Assembly: GCA_964246015.1 (NCBI GenBank)
Contig: CAXTPG010000009.1
Coordinates: 6,600 to 70,599 of the forward strand
Source: JBBROS01 sp964246015
GTDB taxonomy: Bacteria; Pseudomonadota; Alphaproteobacteria; Acetobacterales; Acetobacteraceae
Length of the DNA: 64,000 bases
Direction of reading: 5' to 3'
Position 1 is the first letter of the stretch. The number at the start of each line of letters is the position of its first letter. Shown here piece by piece: positions 46,346 to 56,047 of this stretch. The position numbers were made by a program, and so were the translations under genes. The notes under the pieces are model-generated. The model was not told where the DNA came from. It saw only the letters and a list, made by a program, of their open reading frames with translations, and did no database searches.

Positions 46346-47872
46346 TCACGCCACCGCCGCCTCCTCCGTCAGCAACGGCCCCGTCGCCATCGCCGCCTCG
46401 AACCGGAACCCGTACTCCACACCCGCCCGCCGCGCCCACACGCTCCGCGTCTCGATCAGCGGCACCGCGCACCCCGCGTCCAGGATCGCTCCCTGCGCCC
46501 GCGCCCACAGCCCCAACTGCCGCTCCAGGTCCGGCTCGTGCCGCGCCGCATCCAGCACCGCATCCGCCGCCGTGCAGTGCGAGAAATTGGCGACGCCACC
46601 CGGCCCCCCCACCGTGCTGCGCCCATGGAAGAACTGCGTCAGCATCACATCCGCCACCGGAAACCGCGCTGCGGCATAATGCACCACCGGGCTCAGATCC
46701 TGCCGGATCATCTGGTGATACGTCAGATGCTCGACCACCTGCACCTCCAGCGTGATGCCCGCCCGGCGCAACTGCGCCTGCACCACCTGGATCGCCCCCA
46801 GCATCCCCGCATTCCCGGTGTGGATCGTCCGCAGCACCACCCCGTCCGGGTGCCCGGCCGCCGCCAGCAGACGACGCGCCCCCTCCGGATCGGGACCGGG
46901 CAGCGACACGTCGGGCGCGAACCCCAGCGTCCCCTCCGGCACGACGGTCCGCGCCTCGCGCGCCAGGTCCGCGCCCCGCCACCGCACCAGCTCCGGCCGG
47001 TTCACCGCCAGCATCACCGCCCGGCGCACGCGCGCATCGTCCAGCGGCGGCGCCATGACGTTCAGGTGCAGCCACGAAATCTCCGCCGGCCCGATCACGT
47101 CGACCACTGCCCCCGGCACGCCACGCGTCCGCGCGATCCACGACTGGTCCTGCTGCCCCTCCGCAACGTCCAGCTCCCCGGCGCGAAACGCCAGGTCGCT
47201 GGTCGCCAGCGCCGAAACGAACCGATACTCGATCCCCCCGAGCCGCGGCGAACCGCGGAAATACCCGTCATGCGCCGCAAGCCGCATCGACTGCCCCGCC
47301 ACGCCCCCCGCCAGCCGGAACGGACCGCTGCCCAGCCCCGATCCCGCCGCCGCGGCCCGAGGCACGACGAAGCCCCCCGCATAATTTGCGACCAGCCCCA
47401 GCAACGCCGGCGTCGACTCCCGCATCGTGATCCGTACCGTCCGCGGATCCAGCGCCTCCACCGCCGCCATGCCCGCATAATCCCCGGCATACCCGGACGT
47501 CCCGGGGGTCGCCGCCTTCCGCACACTGAACACGACGTCGTCCGCGTCGATCACCCCGAGCCCGCCATGGATGGCCGCGTCCCCGCGCAACCGGAACGTC
47601 CAGACCCGCCGGTCCGCGGAGCTGGTCCAGGACTCCGCCAGATCAGGCTCCAGCGCCGCCGGGCTCGCGCTGCCCGGCCGAAACCGCACAAGGCCGGAAT
47701 GCGTCCACGACGCGAGCATCCGATCGACATGCGCGGTCGCGAAATGCGGATCGACCGTCCCGATCCCGCGCGGCGCCAGCGCCCCGATGCGAAGCGTGGC
47801 GCGGTCCTGGGCACGGGCCAACGACGGAAGCGCCAGGCCAAGGGCGGCCAGACGGCGGCGGGACAGGATCAT
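46346..47872 (-). CDS. Extracellular solute-binding protein, family 5 (peptide/nickel type)
   Basis: 508 residues. N-terminal signal (MILSRRRLAALGLALPSLAR, Tat-like SRRRLAALG), then family 5 SBP features: GIGTVDPHFATAHVDRMLAS, LVRFRPGS..., LEPDLAESWTSSADRRVWTF, DDVVFSVRKAATPG, ARVRRAVMLAVNRPELVRW. It would capture a substrate for an ABC importer in the periplasm; no permease or ATPase gene is adjacent. Its stop lies one base after the CCA of the attR tRNA copy, so the original tRNA and this gene were convergent neighbours. Confidence 0.85.
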   Translation of the reverse strand: MILSRRRLAALGLALPSLARAQDRATLRIGALAPRGIGTVDPHFATAHVDRMLASWTHSGLVRFRPGSASPAALEPDLAESWTSSADRRVWTFRLRGDAAIHGGLGVIDADDVVFSVRKAATPGTSGYAGDYAGMAAVEALDPRTVRITMRESTPALLGLVANYAGGFVVPRAAAAGSGLGSGPFRLAGGVAGQSMRLAAHDGYFRGSPRLGGIEYRFVSALATSDLAFRAGELDVAEGQQDQSWIARTRGVPGAVVDVIGPAEISWLHLNVMAPPLDDARVRRAVMLAVNRPELVRWRGADLAREARTVVPEGTLGFAPDVSLPGPDPEGARRLLAAAGHPDGVVLRTIHTGNAGMLGAIQVVQAQLRRAGITLEVQVVEHLTYHQMIRQDLSPVVHYAAARFPVADVMLTQFFHGRSTVGGPGGVANFSHCTAADAVLDAARHEPDLERQLGLWARAQGAILDAGCAVPLIETRSVWARRAGVEYGFRFEAAMATGPLLTEEAAVA

Positions 47873-47881
47873 GCGCCCAGC

Positions 47882-50242
47882 CTATTCGGCGGCCCGCGCC
47901 TCCGCCACACCCGAAACCATCACCGGCGGCTTCGGCGCCGCCTTTCGACGCAGCTCCGAAAGCTCCGCCGCGGCAGCCTGCTCCAGCCGATACACCTGCT
48001 GCGCCCCCGGCCCGTACTGCGGCGGCACAAGCGGCAGCTCGACCCCGTACCGCGCCGCCGCATGCAGCGTGAAATACGGGTTCGCCAGATGCGGCCGCCC
48101 CAGCGCCACCAGGTCCGCCCGCCCCGCCGCCAGGATCGTGTTCACCTGGTCCGCGCTCGTGATGTTGCCCACGCACATCGTCGCCAACCCGGCCTCGTTC
48201 CTGATCTGGTCGCTGAACGGCACCTGGTACATCCGCCCATACACCGCCCGCGCATCCGCAACCGTCTGCCCGCTGGAGACATCGATCAGGTCGCACCCCG
48301 CATCCGCGAACGCCTCGGCGATCGCCACCGCATCCGCGCCGGTGATCCCCCCCTCCGCCCAGTCATGCGCGCTGATCCGCACCGACATCGGCTTCTCGTC
48401 CGGCCACGCCGCCCGAACCGCCCGGAACACCTCAAGCGGGTATCGCAGCCGGTTCTCGACCGTCCCGCCATACGCGTCGTCCCTGAGGTTCGTGAGCGGC
48501 GACAGGAACGTCGCCAGCAGATACCCGTGCGCCGCGTGCAGCTCGATCATGTCGAACCCCGCGCGGTCCGCGCGCCGGGCCGCCGCGACGAACTGGTCCC
48601 GCACCCCGTCCATGTCCGCCCGCGTCATCGCCCGCGGCACCTGGCTCTCGGCGTAGTAGGGCAGGGCGGACGGCGCGACGATGTCCCACGCCCCGCCAGG
48701 AGTGTCAGGGGGCAACGGCCGGTCCATCCCCTCCCACATCAGCCGCGTCGCCCCTTTCCGCCCCGCATGCCCCAACTGCAGGCACAGCTTCGCGGCGCTG
48801 TTGGCGTGCGCGAACGCGACGATCCCCGCCCACGCCGCCTCCTGCGCGTCGTTCCAGATCCCCGCACAGCCGGGCGTGATCCGCGCCTCGGGCGAGACAT
48901 CCGTCATTTCCGTGAACACCAGCCCGGCGCCGCCCACCGCCCGCGCCCCGTAATGCACCTGGTGCCACGCCCCCGGCACGCCATCCGTCGCGCTGTACAT
49001 GCACATCGGCGACACGACGACCCGGTTCGCCAGCACCATCCCGCGCAGCTTGAACGGCTGGAACATCGGCGGCACAGGCCGCGCCATATCCACATCGAAC
49101 CCCCGCGCCCGCACCTGCCCGGCGAACATCGCATCCGTCCGCTCGACGAAATCCGGCGCCCGCAACCGCAGATTGTCGTACGTGATGCTGCGGCTGCGCG
49201 TCATCAGCCCGAAGGCGAATTGCTGCGGGTCCATGTGCGCGAACCGCCGCAGATGCTCGAACCACACCAGCGACACGTCCGCCGCATGCTGCGTCCGCTC
49301 CACGTCGTCCCGCCGCCCCCGGTCGAACGCCGACAGCGCCGCCGCAACCGTCCCATGCGCGCGGAACGCCTCGTACAGATGGATCGCATCCTCCATCGCA
49401 AGCTTCGTCCCGCTTCCGATGCTGAAATGCGCCGTCGCCTTCGCGTCCCCCAGCAGCACCGTGTTCCCGTGCACATAGCTGGCCGTCCGGATCATCGGAA
49501 AGCTCCGCCACACCGACCGGTTCGTGATCAGCGCATGCCCGGCCAGATCCTCGGCGAACACCCCCTCCATGAACCGCGCACTCGCCGCCTCATCCATGTC
49601 GGCGAGCCCCGCGCGCCCGAACGTCTCCGCATCCGTCTCCAGCACCCAGGTCGAGCGCCCGGGCTCATACTGATAGGCGTGGGCTATGAAGATGCCGTGC
49701 TCCGTCTCCCGGAAGCTGAACGTGAAGGCGTCCAGCGGCCGGGTGCTCCCCATCCACGTGAACTTGTTCGGCCGCATGTCGACGCTGGGCCGGAAATGCG
49801 CCGCATGCTTCTCCCGCGTCGCCGAGTTGATCCCGTCCGCCGCAACCACCAGGTCCGCGTCGCCCATCTCCGCGATGTCGTGGATCTCGTGCCGGAACTC
49901 CATCCGCACGCCCAACCCCCGCGCCCGCTCCTGCAGCAGCAGCAGCAGCGTCCGCCGCGCGCACCCGCAGAACCCGTTGCCGCCGATCCGGTGCGTCGTG
50001 CCCCGGAACCGCACCTCGATATCCTGCCAATACGCGAACTGCGCGACGATCGCCGCGTGGCTGACCCGGTCGTACTTCTCGAACATCTCCAGCGTCTGGT
50101 CGCTGAACACGACACCGAACCCGAACGTGTCGTCCGCCCGGTTGCGCTCGTACACCGTGACGTCGTGCCCGGCATCGGCCTGCTTCATCAGGATGGCGAA
50201 ATACAATCCGGCAGGTCCGCCGCCCAGGATCGCGATGCGCAT
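47882..50242 (-). CDS. Bifunctional salicylyl-CoA 5-hydroxylase / anthraniloyl-CoA monooxygenase-reductase type
   Basis: 786 residues from ATG 50242 (GGAGG eight bases before; ATG 50257 would add five). N-terminal FAD monooxygenase: MRIAILGGGPAGLYFAILMK, NTVLLGDAKATAHFSIGSGT. From about residue 385 an Old Yellow Enzyme domain: MFQPFKLRGMVLANRVVVSP, CLQLGHAGRKG, FDMIELHAAHGYLLATFLSP, GRPHLANPYFTLHAAARYG. This fusion hydroxylates and reduces aromatic acyl-CoAs (salicylyl-CoA, 2-aminobenzoyl-CoA). Divergent from the SDR-MarR operon, which fits a shared pathway. Confidence 0.9.
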   Translation of the reverse strand: MRIAILGGGPAGLYFAILMKQADAGHDVTVYERNRADDTFGFGVVFSDQTLEMFEKYDRVSHAAIVAQFAYWQDIEVRFRGTTHRIGGNGFCGCARRTLLLLLQERARGLGVRMEFRHEIHDIAEMGDADLVVAADGINSATREKHAAHFRPSVDMRPNKFTWMGSTRPLDAFTFSFRETEHGIFIAHAYQYEPGRSTWVLETDAETFGRAGLADMDEAASARFMEGVFAEDLAGHALITNRSVWRSFPMIRTASYVHGNTVLLGDAKATAHFSIGSGTKLAMEDAIHLYEAFRAHGTVAAALSAFDRGRRDDVERTQHAADVSLVWFEHLRRFAHMDPQQFAFGLMTRSRSITYDNLRLRAPDFVERTDAMFAGQVRARGFDVDMARPVPPMFQPFKLRGMVLANRVVVSPMCMYSATDGVPGAWHQVHYGARAVGGAGLVFTEMTDVSPEARITPGCAGIWNDAQEAAWAGIVAFAHANSAAKLCLQLGHAGRKGATRLMWEGMDRPLPPDTPGGAWDIVAPSALPYYAESQVPRAMTRADMDGVRDQFVAAARRADRAGFDMIELHAAHGYLLATFLSPLTNLRDDAYGGTVENRLRYPLEVFRAVRAAWPDEKPMSVRISAHDWAEGGITGADAVAIAEAFADAGCDLIDVSSGQTVADARAVYGRMYQVPFSDQIRNEAGLATMCVGNITSADQVNTILAAGRADLVALGRPHLANPYFTLHAAARYGVELPLVPPQYGPGAQQVYRLEQAAAAELSELRRKAAPKPPVMVSGVAEARAAE

Positions 50243-50271
50243 CGACACGGCCTCCACCTGACCCGAGATAC

Positions 50272-50284
50272 TTTAAGGTTGAAA
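50272..50284. promoter_or_regulatory. Candidate MarR operator in the divergent promoter
   Basis: TTTAAGGTTGAAA, an imperfect 13-bp palindrome, lies in the 71-base space between the divergent monooxygenase and SDR genes. A MarR gene is the second gene of the operon, so this is a reasonable operator; evidence is position and symmetry only. Confidence 0.35.
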
Positions 50285-50313
50285 CATCCGGGTCGCAATG
50301 GTGTGGTGGCGCC

Positions 50314-51072
50314 ATGACGGACGCGTTCCCTTCCGGCGCCCACGCGCTGGTGACCGGCGGCGGACGCGGCATCGGCCGCGCCATCGCAGCCGCACTCACC
50401 GCCGCCGGCCTCCGCGTCACCGTGCTCGGCCGCGACGAGGCAGCGCTCCGTCAAGCCGTCGCATCCCACGACGCCGCCGCCTACACGGTCACCGACGTCA
50501 CCGACGCCGATGCCCTCCACGCCGCGCTCGATGCGTCCGCCCCCATCGACATCCTCATCAACAACGCCGGCGCCGCCGACGCCGCCCCCTTCGCCCGGCA
50601 GGACCGCGCCCTGTGGGACCGGATGCTTCTTCTCAACCTCACCGCCGCCTACGAGGCCTGCCGCGCCGTCCTGCCGGGCATGCTCGCCCGCCGCCAGGGC
50701 CGCATCGTCAACGTCGCCTCCACCGCCGGCCTCGTCGGCTACCCCTATGTCGCCGCCTACTGCGCCGCCAAGCACGGGCTGATCGGCCTCACCCGCGCCC
50801 TCGCCGCCGAACTCGCCCGCACCAACGTCACCGTCAACGCCGTCTGCCCCGGCTTCACCGACACCGACCTGGTGGCCCGCAGCGCCCGGGCCGTCGCCGA
50901 CAAGACCGGGCAGGCTGCGGCGGACGTCGTCGCCGCCTACGCCAGGCACAACCCGCAGGGCCGCCTCGTGCAGCCGGCGGAAGTCGCCGCCGCCGTTCTG
51001 TTCCTGTGTGGCGCCGACGCCGGCGCCATGACGGGGCAATCCATCGCCGTCGCGGGCGGGGAGGTCACGTGA
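50314..51072 (+). CDS. SDR-family dehydrogenase (3-hydroxyacyl-CoA type)
   Basis: 252 residues. Rossmann motif VTGGGRGIGRA (residues 13-23), NNAGAAD, catalytic Ser in NVASTAGLVG and YVAAYCAAKHG (Tyr-x3-Lys), VNAVCPGFTDTDL. Likely a dehydrogenase of a ring-derived hydroxyacyl-CoA. First gene of a twelve-gene plus-strand run with near-continuous overlaps. Confidence 0.85.
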   Translation: MTDAFPSGAHALVTGGGRGIGRAIAAALTAAGLRVTVLGRDEAALRQAVASHDAAAYTVTDVTDADALHAALDASAPIDILINNAGAADAAPFARQDRALWDRMLLLNLTAAYEACRAVLPGMLARRQGRIVNVASTAGLVGYPYVAAYCAAKHGLIGLTRALAAELARTNVTVNAVCPGFTDTDLVARSARAVADKTGQAAADVVAAYARHNPQGRLVQPAEVAAAVLFLCGADAGAMTGQSIAVAGGEVT

Positions 51073-51586
51073 ACGAGCTGTCCCCCGCCTTCGCCTCACC
51101 GGTCTTCGACAAGACCCCGCTGGACGCCGAAACAAAGGTCAGCGAGCGCCCCCACAAGCAGGAGCTTCGCCTCTGGCTCCGCCTGCTCACCTGCGCCAAC
51201 CTGGTCGAATCCCTCGTCCGCACCCGCCTGCGCGCCCAGTTCGGCGCGACCCTCCCCCGGTTCGACCTCATGGCCCAGCTCGAAAAAGCCCCCGACGGCA
51301 TGACTCTCGGCCAGCTCAGCCGCCGCATGATGGTCAGCAACGGCAACGTCACCGGTCTGGTGGAACGCCTCGTCGCGCAGGGCCAGGTCGAGCGCACGCC
51401 CCACCCCACCGACCGCCGCGCCGCCACCGTCCGCCTGACCGAGGCCGGCCGCGCCGCCTTCGCCACCATGGCCCGCGCCCACGAGGCCTGGGTCGCCGAA
51501 GCCTTCGCCGGCCTCGCGCCCGAAGACGCCCCGGCGCTCATGGCCGCGCTCGCACGCATGAAGGCCTCGGTCAGAAGGGTGTCGCC

Positions 51587-51590
<4 letters not shown>
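51069..51590 (+). CDS. MarR-family transcriptional regulator
   Basis: 173 residues from GTG 51069 (GTGA overlap). Winged helix: FDLMAQLEKAPDGMTLGQLS, RRMMVSNGNVTGLVERLVAQ, VERTPHPTDRRAATVRLTEA with the wing Asp-Arg. MarR regulators of aromatic-CoA loci respond to CoA thioesters and repress divergent promoters; the likely site is in 50243-50313. Confidence 0.9.
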
Positions 51591-52375
<785 letters not shown>

Positions 52376-52393
52376 TGCGACGCGCGCAAAAAT

Positions 52394-52500
52394 GCCCTCT
52401 CCCCTCGGGAGAGGGTTGGATGAGGGCCTGCCGCCCACTCCGAGGTTGGCCTTCTACGCGTGCCAGGCCCTCACCCCAGCCCTCTCCCGAGGGGAGAGGG
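52394..52500. repeat. Pair of inverted REP-like palindromes
   Basis: CCCTCTCCCCTCGGGAGAGG with trailing GATGAGGGC at 52394-52427, and the inverse copy ending CCCTCTCCCGAGGGGAGAGG at 52466-52500. The space between holds no gene. A third copy lies inside the ligase gene at 58761-58807. These look like dispersed REP elements; as a pair they form a stem-loop at mRNA level within the operon. Confidence 0.85.
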
Positions 52501-52507
52501 AGTCGAT

Positions 52508-53653
52508 ATGCCTGACCGCACCTGGCTCGACTGGCCCTTCTTCGAACCCCGCCATCGCGCCCTCGCCGAGCGCGTGGAAACCTGGGCCGCCACCCACGCC
52601 GAACCCCTCTCCGACCACGTCGACATCGACGCATCCTGCCGCGCCCTCGCCACATCCATGGCCGCCGCCGGCCTGCTCGACGCCGCCGTCGCCCCCGTCC
52701 TCGACGTCCGCTCCCTCTGCCTCACCCGCGACATCCTCGCCCGCCATTCCGGCCTCGCCGACTTCGCCTTCGCCATGCAGGGCCTCGGCACCGGCGCGAT
52801 CACCCTCTTCGGCACCCCGGCCCAGAAGGCCGCCATCCTCCCCGGCGTCCGCGCCGGCACCCACCTCGCCGCCTTCGCCCTCAGCGAGGCCGAAGCCGGG
52901 TCGGACGTCGCCGCCCTCGCGACCGCCGCCACCCGCGACGGCGACTACTGGGTGCTCGACGGCGAAAAGACCTGGATCAGCAACGGCGGCATCGCCGCCC
53001 ACTACACGGTCTTCGCCCGCACCGGCGACGCCCCCGGCACAAGGGGCCTCTCCGCGTTCCTTATCCCGGCAGACGCGCCGGGCTTCACGGTCAAGGCCCG
53101 CATCGAGGTGTCCGCCCCCCACCCCCTCGCCACGCTGGCGTTCGACGCCTGCCGCATCCCCGTCGACGCCATCATCGGCGCTCCCGGCCAGGGCTTCCGC
53201 ATCGCCATGTCCGTCCTCGACGTCTTCCGCTCCACCGTCGGCGCCGCCGCCCTCGGCTTCGCGCGCCGCGCGCTCGACGAGGCCCTCGCCCACGCCCAGA
53301 CCCGCCGCCTCTTCGGCGCGCCCCTGTCCGACATGCCCGTCACACAGGCGACGCTCGCCGACATGGCGACCGAGGTCGACGCCGCCGCCCTCCTGGTCTA
53401 TCGCGCCGCCTGGACGAAGGATCAGGGCGCCGAACGCGTGACGCGCGAGGCCTCGATGGCCAAGCTCTACGCGACCGAAGCGGCCCATCGCGTCGTCGAT
53501 CGCGCAACGCAGCTCCACGGAGGATTGGGCGTGACCAGGGACCACATCACCGAACGCCTCACGCGCGAGGTCCGCGCGCTGCGCATCTACGAAGGCGCAT
53601 CCGAGGTGCAGCGCGTCGTCATCGCCCGTCAGATCCTGGGCGCCCGCAATTGA
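52508..53653 (+). CDS. Acyl-CoA dehydrogenase
   Basis: 381 residues from ATG 52508. LAAFALSEAEAGSDVAALAT and WVLDGEKTWISNGGIAAHYT, RIYEGASEVQRVVIARQI are standard acyl-CoA dehydrogenase motifs (FAD enzyme with the substrate-binding and C-terminal signature). Separated from the gene before by the REP pair. Confidence 0.9.
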   Translation: MPDRTWLDWPFFEPRHRALAERVETWAATHAEPLSDHVDIDASCRALATSMAAAGLLDAAVAPVLDVRSLCLTRDILARHSGLADFAFAMQGLGTGAITLFGTPAQKAAILPGVRAGTHLAAFALSEAEAGSDVAALATAATRDGDYWVLDGEKTWISNGGIAAHYTVFARTGDAPGTRGLSAFLIPADAPGFTVKARIEVSAPHPLATLAFDACRIPVDAIIGAPGQGFRIAMSVLDVFRSTVGAAALGFARRALDEALAHAQTRRLFGAPLSDMPVTQATLADMATEVDAAALLVYRAAWTKDQGAERVTREASMAKLYATEAAHRVVDRATQLHGGLGVTRDHITERLTREVRALRIYEGASEVQRVVIARQILGARN

Positions 53654-54057
53654 CCCTGACCGTCCTCCAACCGCCGGGCTGGCCCCGCCCCAAGGGCTAC
53701 GCCAACGGCATGGCAGGCGAGGGCCGCATCGTCGCCATCTCCGGCCAGATCGGCTGGGACGCGCACGGCCACTTCGCCGAAGGCCTGGTGCCGCAGGTCC
53801 AGCGCGCGCTGGAAAACGTCCTTGCCATCCTCGCCGAAGCCGGCGGCACGCCCGAGGACATCGCCAGCATGACCTGGTACGTCACCGACATGGTCGCCTA
53901 CCGCAACGCCGGCGCCGCCCTCGGCCCCGTGTGGCGCGGCCTCATGGGCCGCAACTATCCCACGATGGCCGTCGTCGGCGTCACCGCCCTGGTGGAACCG
54001 CTCGCCTGCGTCGAGATACAAGCAATCGCCATCCTCCCGTCCGGAGATCCCACATGA
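53650..54057 (+). CDS. RidA family protein
   Basis: 135 residues from TTG 53650 (TTGA overlap). IVAISGQIGWDAHGHFAEGL, PQVQRALENVLAILAEAGGT, NYPTMAVVGVTALVEPLACV EI: YjgF/RidA fold. RidA hydrolyses reactive enamines/imines. Such a deaminase would suit a pathway with an amino-cyclohexene intermediate, as from 2-aminobenzoyl-CoA. Confidence 0.9.
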   Translation: MTLTVLQPPGWPRPKGYANGMAGEGRIVAISGQIGWDAHGHFAEGLVPQVQRALENVLAILAEAGGTPEDIASMTWYVTDMVAYRNAGAALGPVWRGLMGRNYPTMAVVGVTALVEPLACVEIQAIAILPSGDPT

Positions 54058-55205
54058 TCCGCACCCTGCTGGCCCTGCTGCTTCTCGCAGCCCCGGCGCC
54101 CTTCGCCGCAGCCCGGGCCGACATCACCCTCGGCGCCCTTCTCTCCCTCACCGGACCCGGCGCCGGCCTCGGCATCCCCGAGCGCAACACCATCGAACTC
54201 CTGCCCAGATCCATCGCCGGCCAGACGGTCCGCTGGGTCGTCCTCGACGACGCCAGCGACACCACCGCCGCCGTCCGCGCCGCCCGCAAGCTGATCGACG
54301 AGGAGAAGGTCGACGCCATCCTCGGCGCCTCCACCACCCCCAACTCCATCGCCATCCTCGACGCCATCGGCGCCGCCGGCGTCCCCACCATCAGCCTCGC
54401 CGGCAGCAGCGCCGTCATCGAACCGCCCGAGGGCAACCGGCGCTGGGCCTTCAAGCTGATCCCCAGCGAGCGCGTCGCGACCGTCCAGATCGTCGATCAC
54501 CTGGTCAAGACCGGCAAGAAGACCCTCGCCCATATCGGCTTCGCCAACTCGTTGGGCGACGGCTACATCACGGCGCTCAACGCCCAGGCCGCGCCGAAGG
54601 GCATCCAGACCGTCGCCGAGGTCCGCTACAACCCGGCCGACACCAGCGTCACCCCCCAGGTCCTCCGCCTCCTCGCCGCCCGTCCCGACGCGGTCTTCGT
54701 CGCCGCCAGCAGCACGCCCGCGACCACCCCCATCATCGAACTCCGCGCCCGCGGCTTCACCGGTCCCATCTACACCGTCCAGGGCATCGCCGGGCCGGAC
54801 GCGCTCCGTGTCGGCGGGAAGTCGCTCGACGGCACCATGTTCAGCAGCGTCCCCGTCCTGGTCGCCGAACAGATGCCGGACGGCCACCCCGTGAAGGCCC
54901 CGGCGCTCGCCTACGTCCAGGCCTACGAGGGCAAGTACGGACCCGGCACCCGCAGCCTGTTCGGCGCGACGTTGTGGGACGGCTTCCTGCTGATCCAGGC
55001 CGCGACCCCCACGGCGTTGCAGGCCGGCCCCCCCGGCACCCCCGCCTTCCGCACCGCCCTGCGCGACGCCATGGAGAAGGTCACCGGCCTCGCCGCGTCC
55101 GAAGCCGTCTTCAGCATGACGCAAACCGACCACAGCGGCGCCCAGGCCGACAGCCAGGTGATGGTCGAGATCCGCGACGGCGCCTACAAGGTCCTCCCGC
55201 AATGA
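54054..55205 (+). CDS. ABC transporter substrate-binding protein (branched-chain amino acid type)
   Basis: 383 residues from ATG 54054 (ATGA). Signal peptide LLALLLLAAPAPFAAARAD. Periplasmic-binding type I features: ITLGALLSLTGPGAGLGIPE, VDAILGASTTPNSIAILDAI, AHIGFANSLGDGYITALNAQ. Aromatic acids are often taken up by systems of this type; no permease genes are nearby. Confidence 0.9.
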   Translation: MIRTLLALLLLAAPAPFAAARADITLGALLSLTGPGAGLGIPERNTIELLPRSIAGQTVRWVVLDDASDTTAAVRAARKLIDEEKVDAILGASTTPNSIAILDAIGAAGVPTISLAGSSAVIEPPEGNRRWAFKLIPSERVATVQIVDHLVKTGKKTLAHIGFANSLGDGYITALNAQAAPKGIQTVAEVRYNPADTSVTPQVLRLLAARPDAVFVAASSTPATTPIIELRARGFTGPIYTVQGIAGPDALRVGGKSLDGTMFSSVPVLVAEQMPDGHPVKAPALAYVQAYEGKYGPGTRSLFGATLWDGFLLIQAATPTALQAGPPGTPAFRTALRDAMEKVTGLAASEAVFSMTQTDHSGAQADSQVMVEIRDGAYKVLPQ

Positions 55206-56047
55206 ACGAAGACATTGCCTGCGTCGCGCAGCCGCCCCACCAGCAGACCCAGCAGGAATGGCAGCAGGTCGTCGACGTCGCGGGGATCGCCTACATCGCG
55301 GAAGGGCAGGGGACTCCCATCCTCTTCCTGCACGGCATCGGCGGCGCGGCCCGGCAGTTCCGCAACCAGGTGCGCCACTTCGGCACGAGCCGCCACGCGA
55401 TCGCCTGGGACGCGCCGGGCTACGGCGCTTCCGTCCCGCTTCCGCTCGTCAGCATGGACGCCCTGGCCGCCGCCCTCGCCGGCTTCATCAAGGCCCTCGG
55501 CCTCGACCGCCCCGTCATCGTCGGCCACAGCCTGGGCGGCATGATCGTCCAGCGCCTGCTGGCCGAAGCCCCCCACGCCGCCCGCGCCCTGGTGCTCGCG
55601 CAGACCAGCGCCGCCTTCGGCGGCCGCGACCCGGCCTGGGCCGAGGACTTCATCCGCGCCCGCCTCGCCCCCCTCGACGCCGGCCAGACCATGGCTGACC
55701 TCGCCCCCGGGATGGTCGCCGCCATGGCCGGCGACGAGCCGGACCCGGCCGGCATCGCGCTGGCCATCGACACCATCGCCCACACGCCCGACAGCACCTA
55801 CCGCGACACCGTCCTTGCCATGCCGGGGTTCGACCTCCGCGACGCCCTGCCGCGCATCGCTGTCCCCACCCTCGTCCTTGCCGGCACCAAGGACCAGAAC
55901 GCCCCCGCCGCGGGCATGGGGCGCATGGCCCAGCGCATCCCCGGCGCCCGCTACGTCGCGCTCGACGGCGTGGGCCACCTCGCCCACCTCGAACAACCCG
56001 CCCGCTTCAACGCCGCCCTCGACGCCTTCCTGCAGGAGGCCGCATGA
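55202..56047 (+). CDS. Alpha/beta hydrolase
   Basis: 281 residues. ILFLHGIGGAARQFRNQVRH (oxyanion loop), nucleophile elbow VGHSLGGMIVQRLL, and the late His in LDGVGHLAHLEQP. Similar to dienelactone/3-oxoadipate enol-lactonase-like hydrolases. May cleave a ring product or a thioester. Confidence 0.85.
   Translation: MNEDIACVAQPPHQQTQQEWQQVVDVAGIAYIAEGQGTPILFLHGIGGAARQFRNQVRHFGTSRHAIAWDAPGYGASVPLPLVSMDALAAALAGFIKALGLDRPVIVGHSLGGMIVQRLLAEAPHAARALVLAQTSAAFGGRDPAWAEDFIRARLAPLDAGQTMADLAPGMVAAMAGDEPDPAGIALAIDTIAHTPDSTYRDTVLAMPGFDLRDALPRIAVPTLVLAGTKDQNAPAAGMGRMAQRIPGARYVALDGVGHLAHLEQPARFNAALDAFLQEAA

Noticed and set aside
46538..50317. Open frame of 1259 codons on the plus strand
   Set aside because: Arg/Pro/His-rich antisense of the solute-binding and monooxygenase-reductase genes, both of which show complete family motifs on the minus strand.
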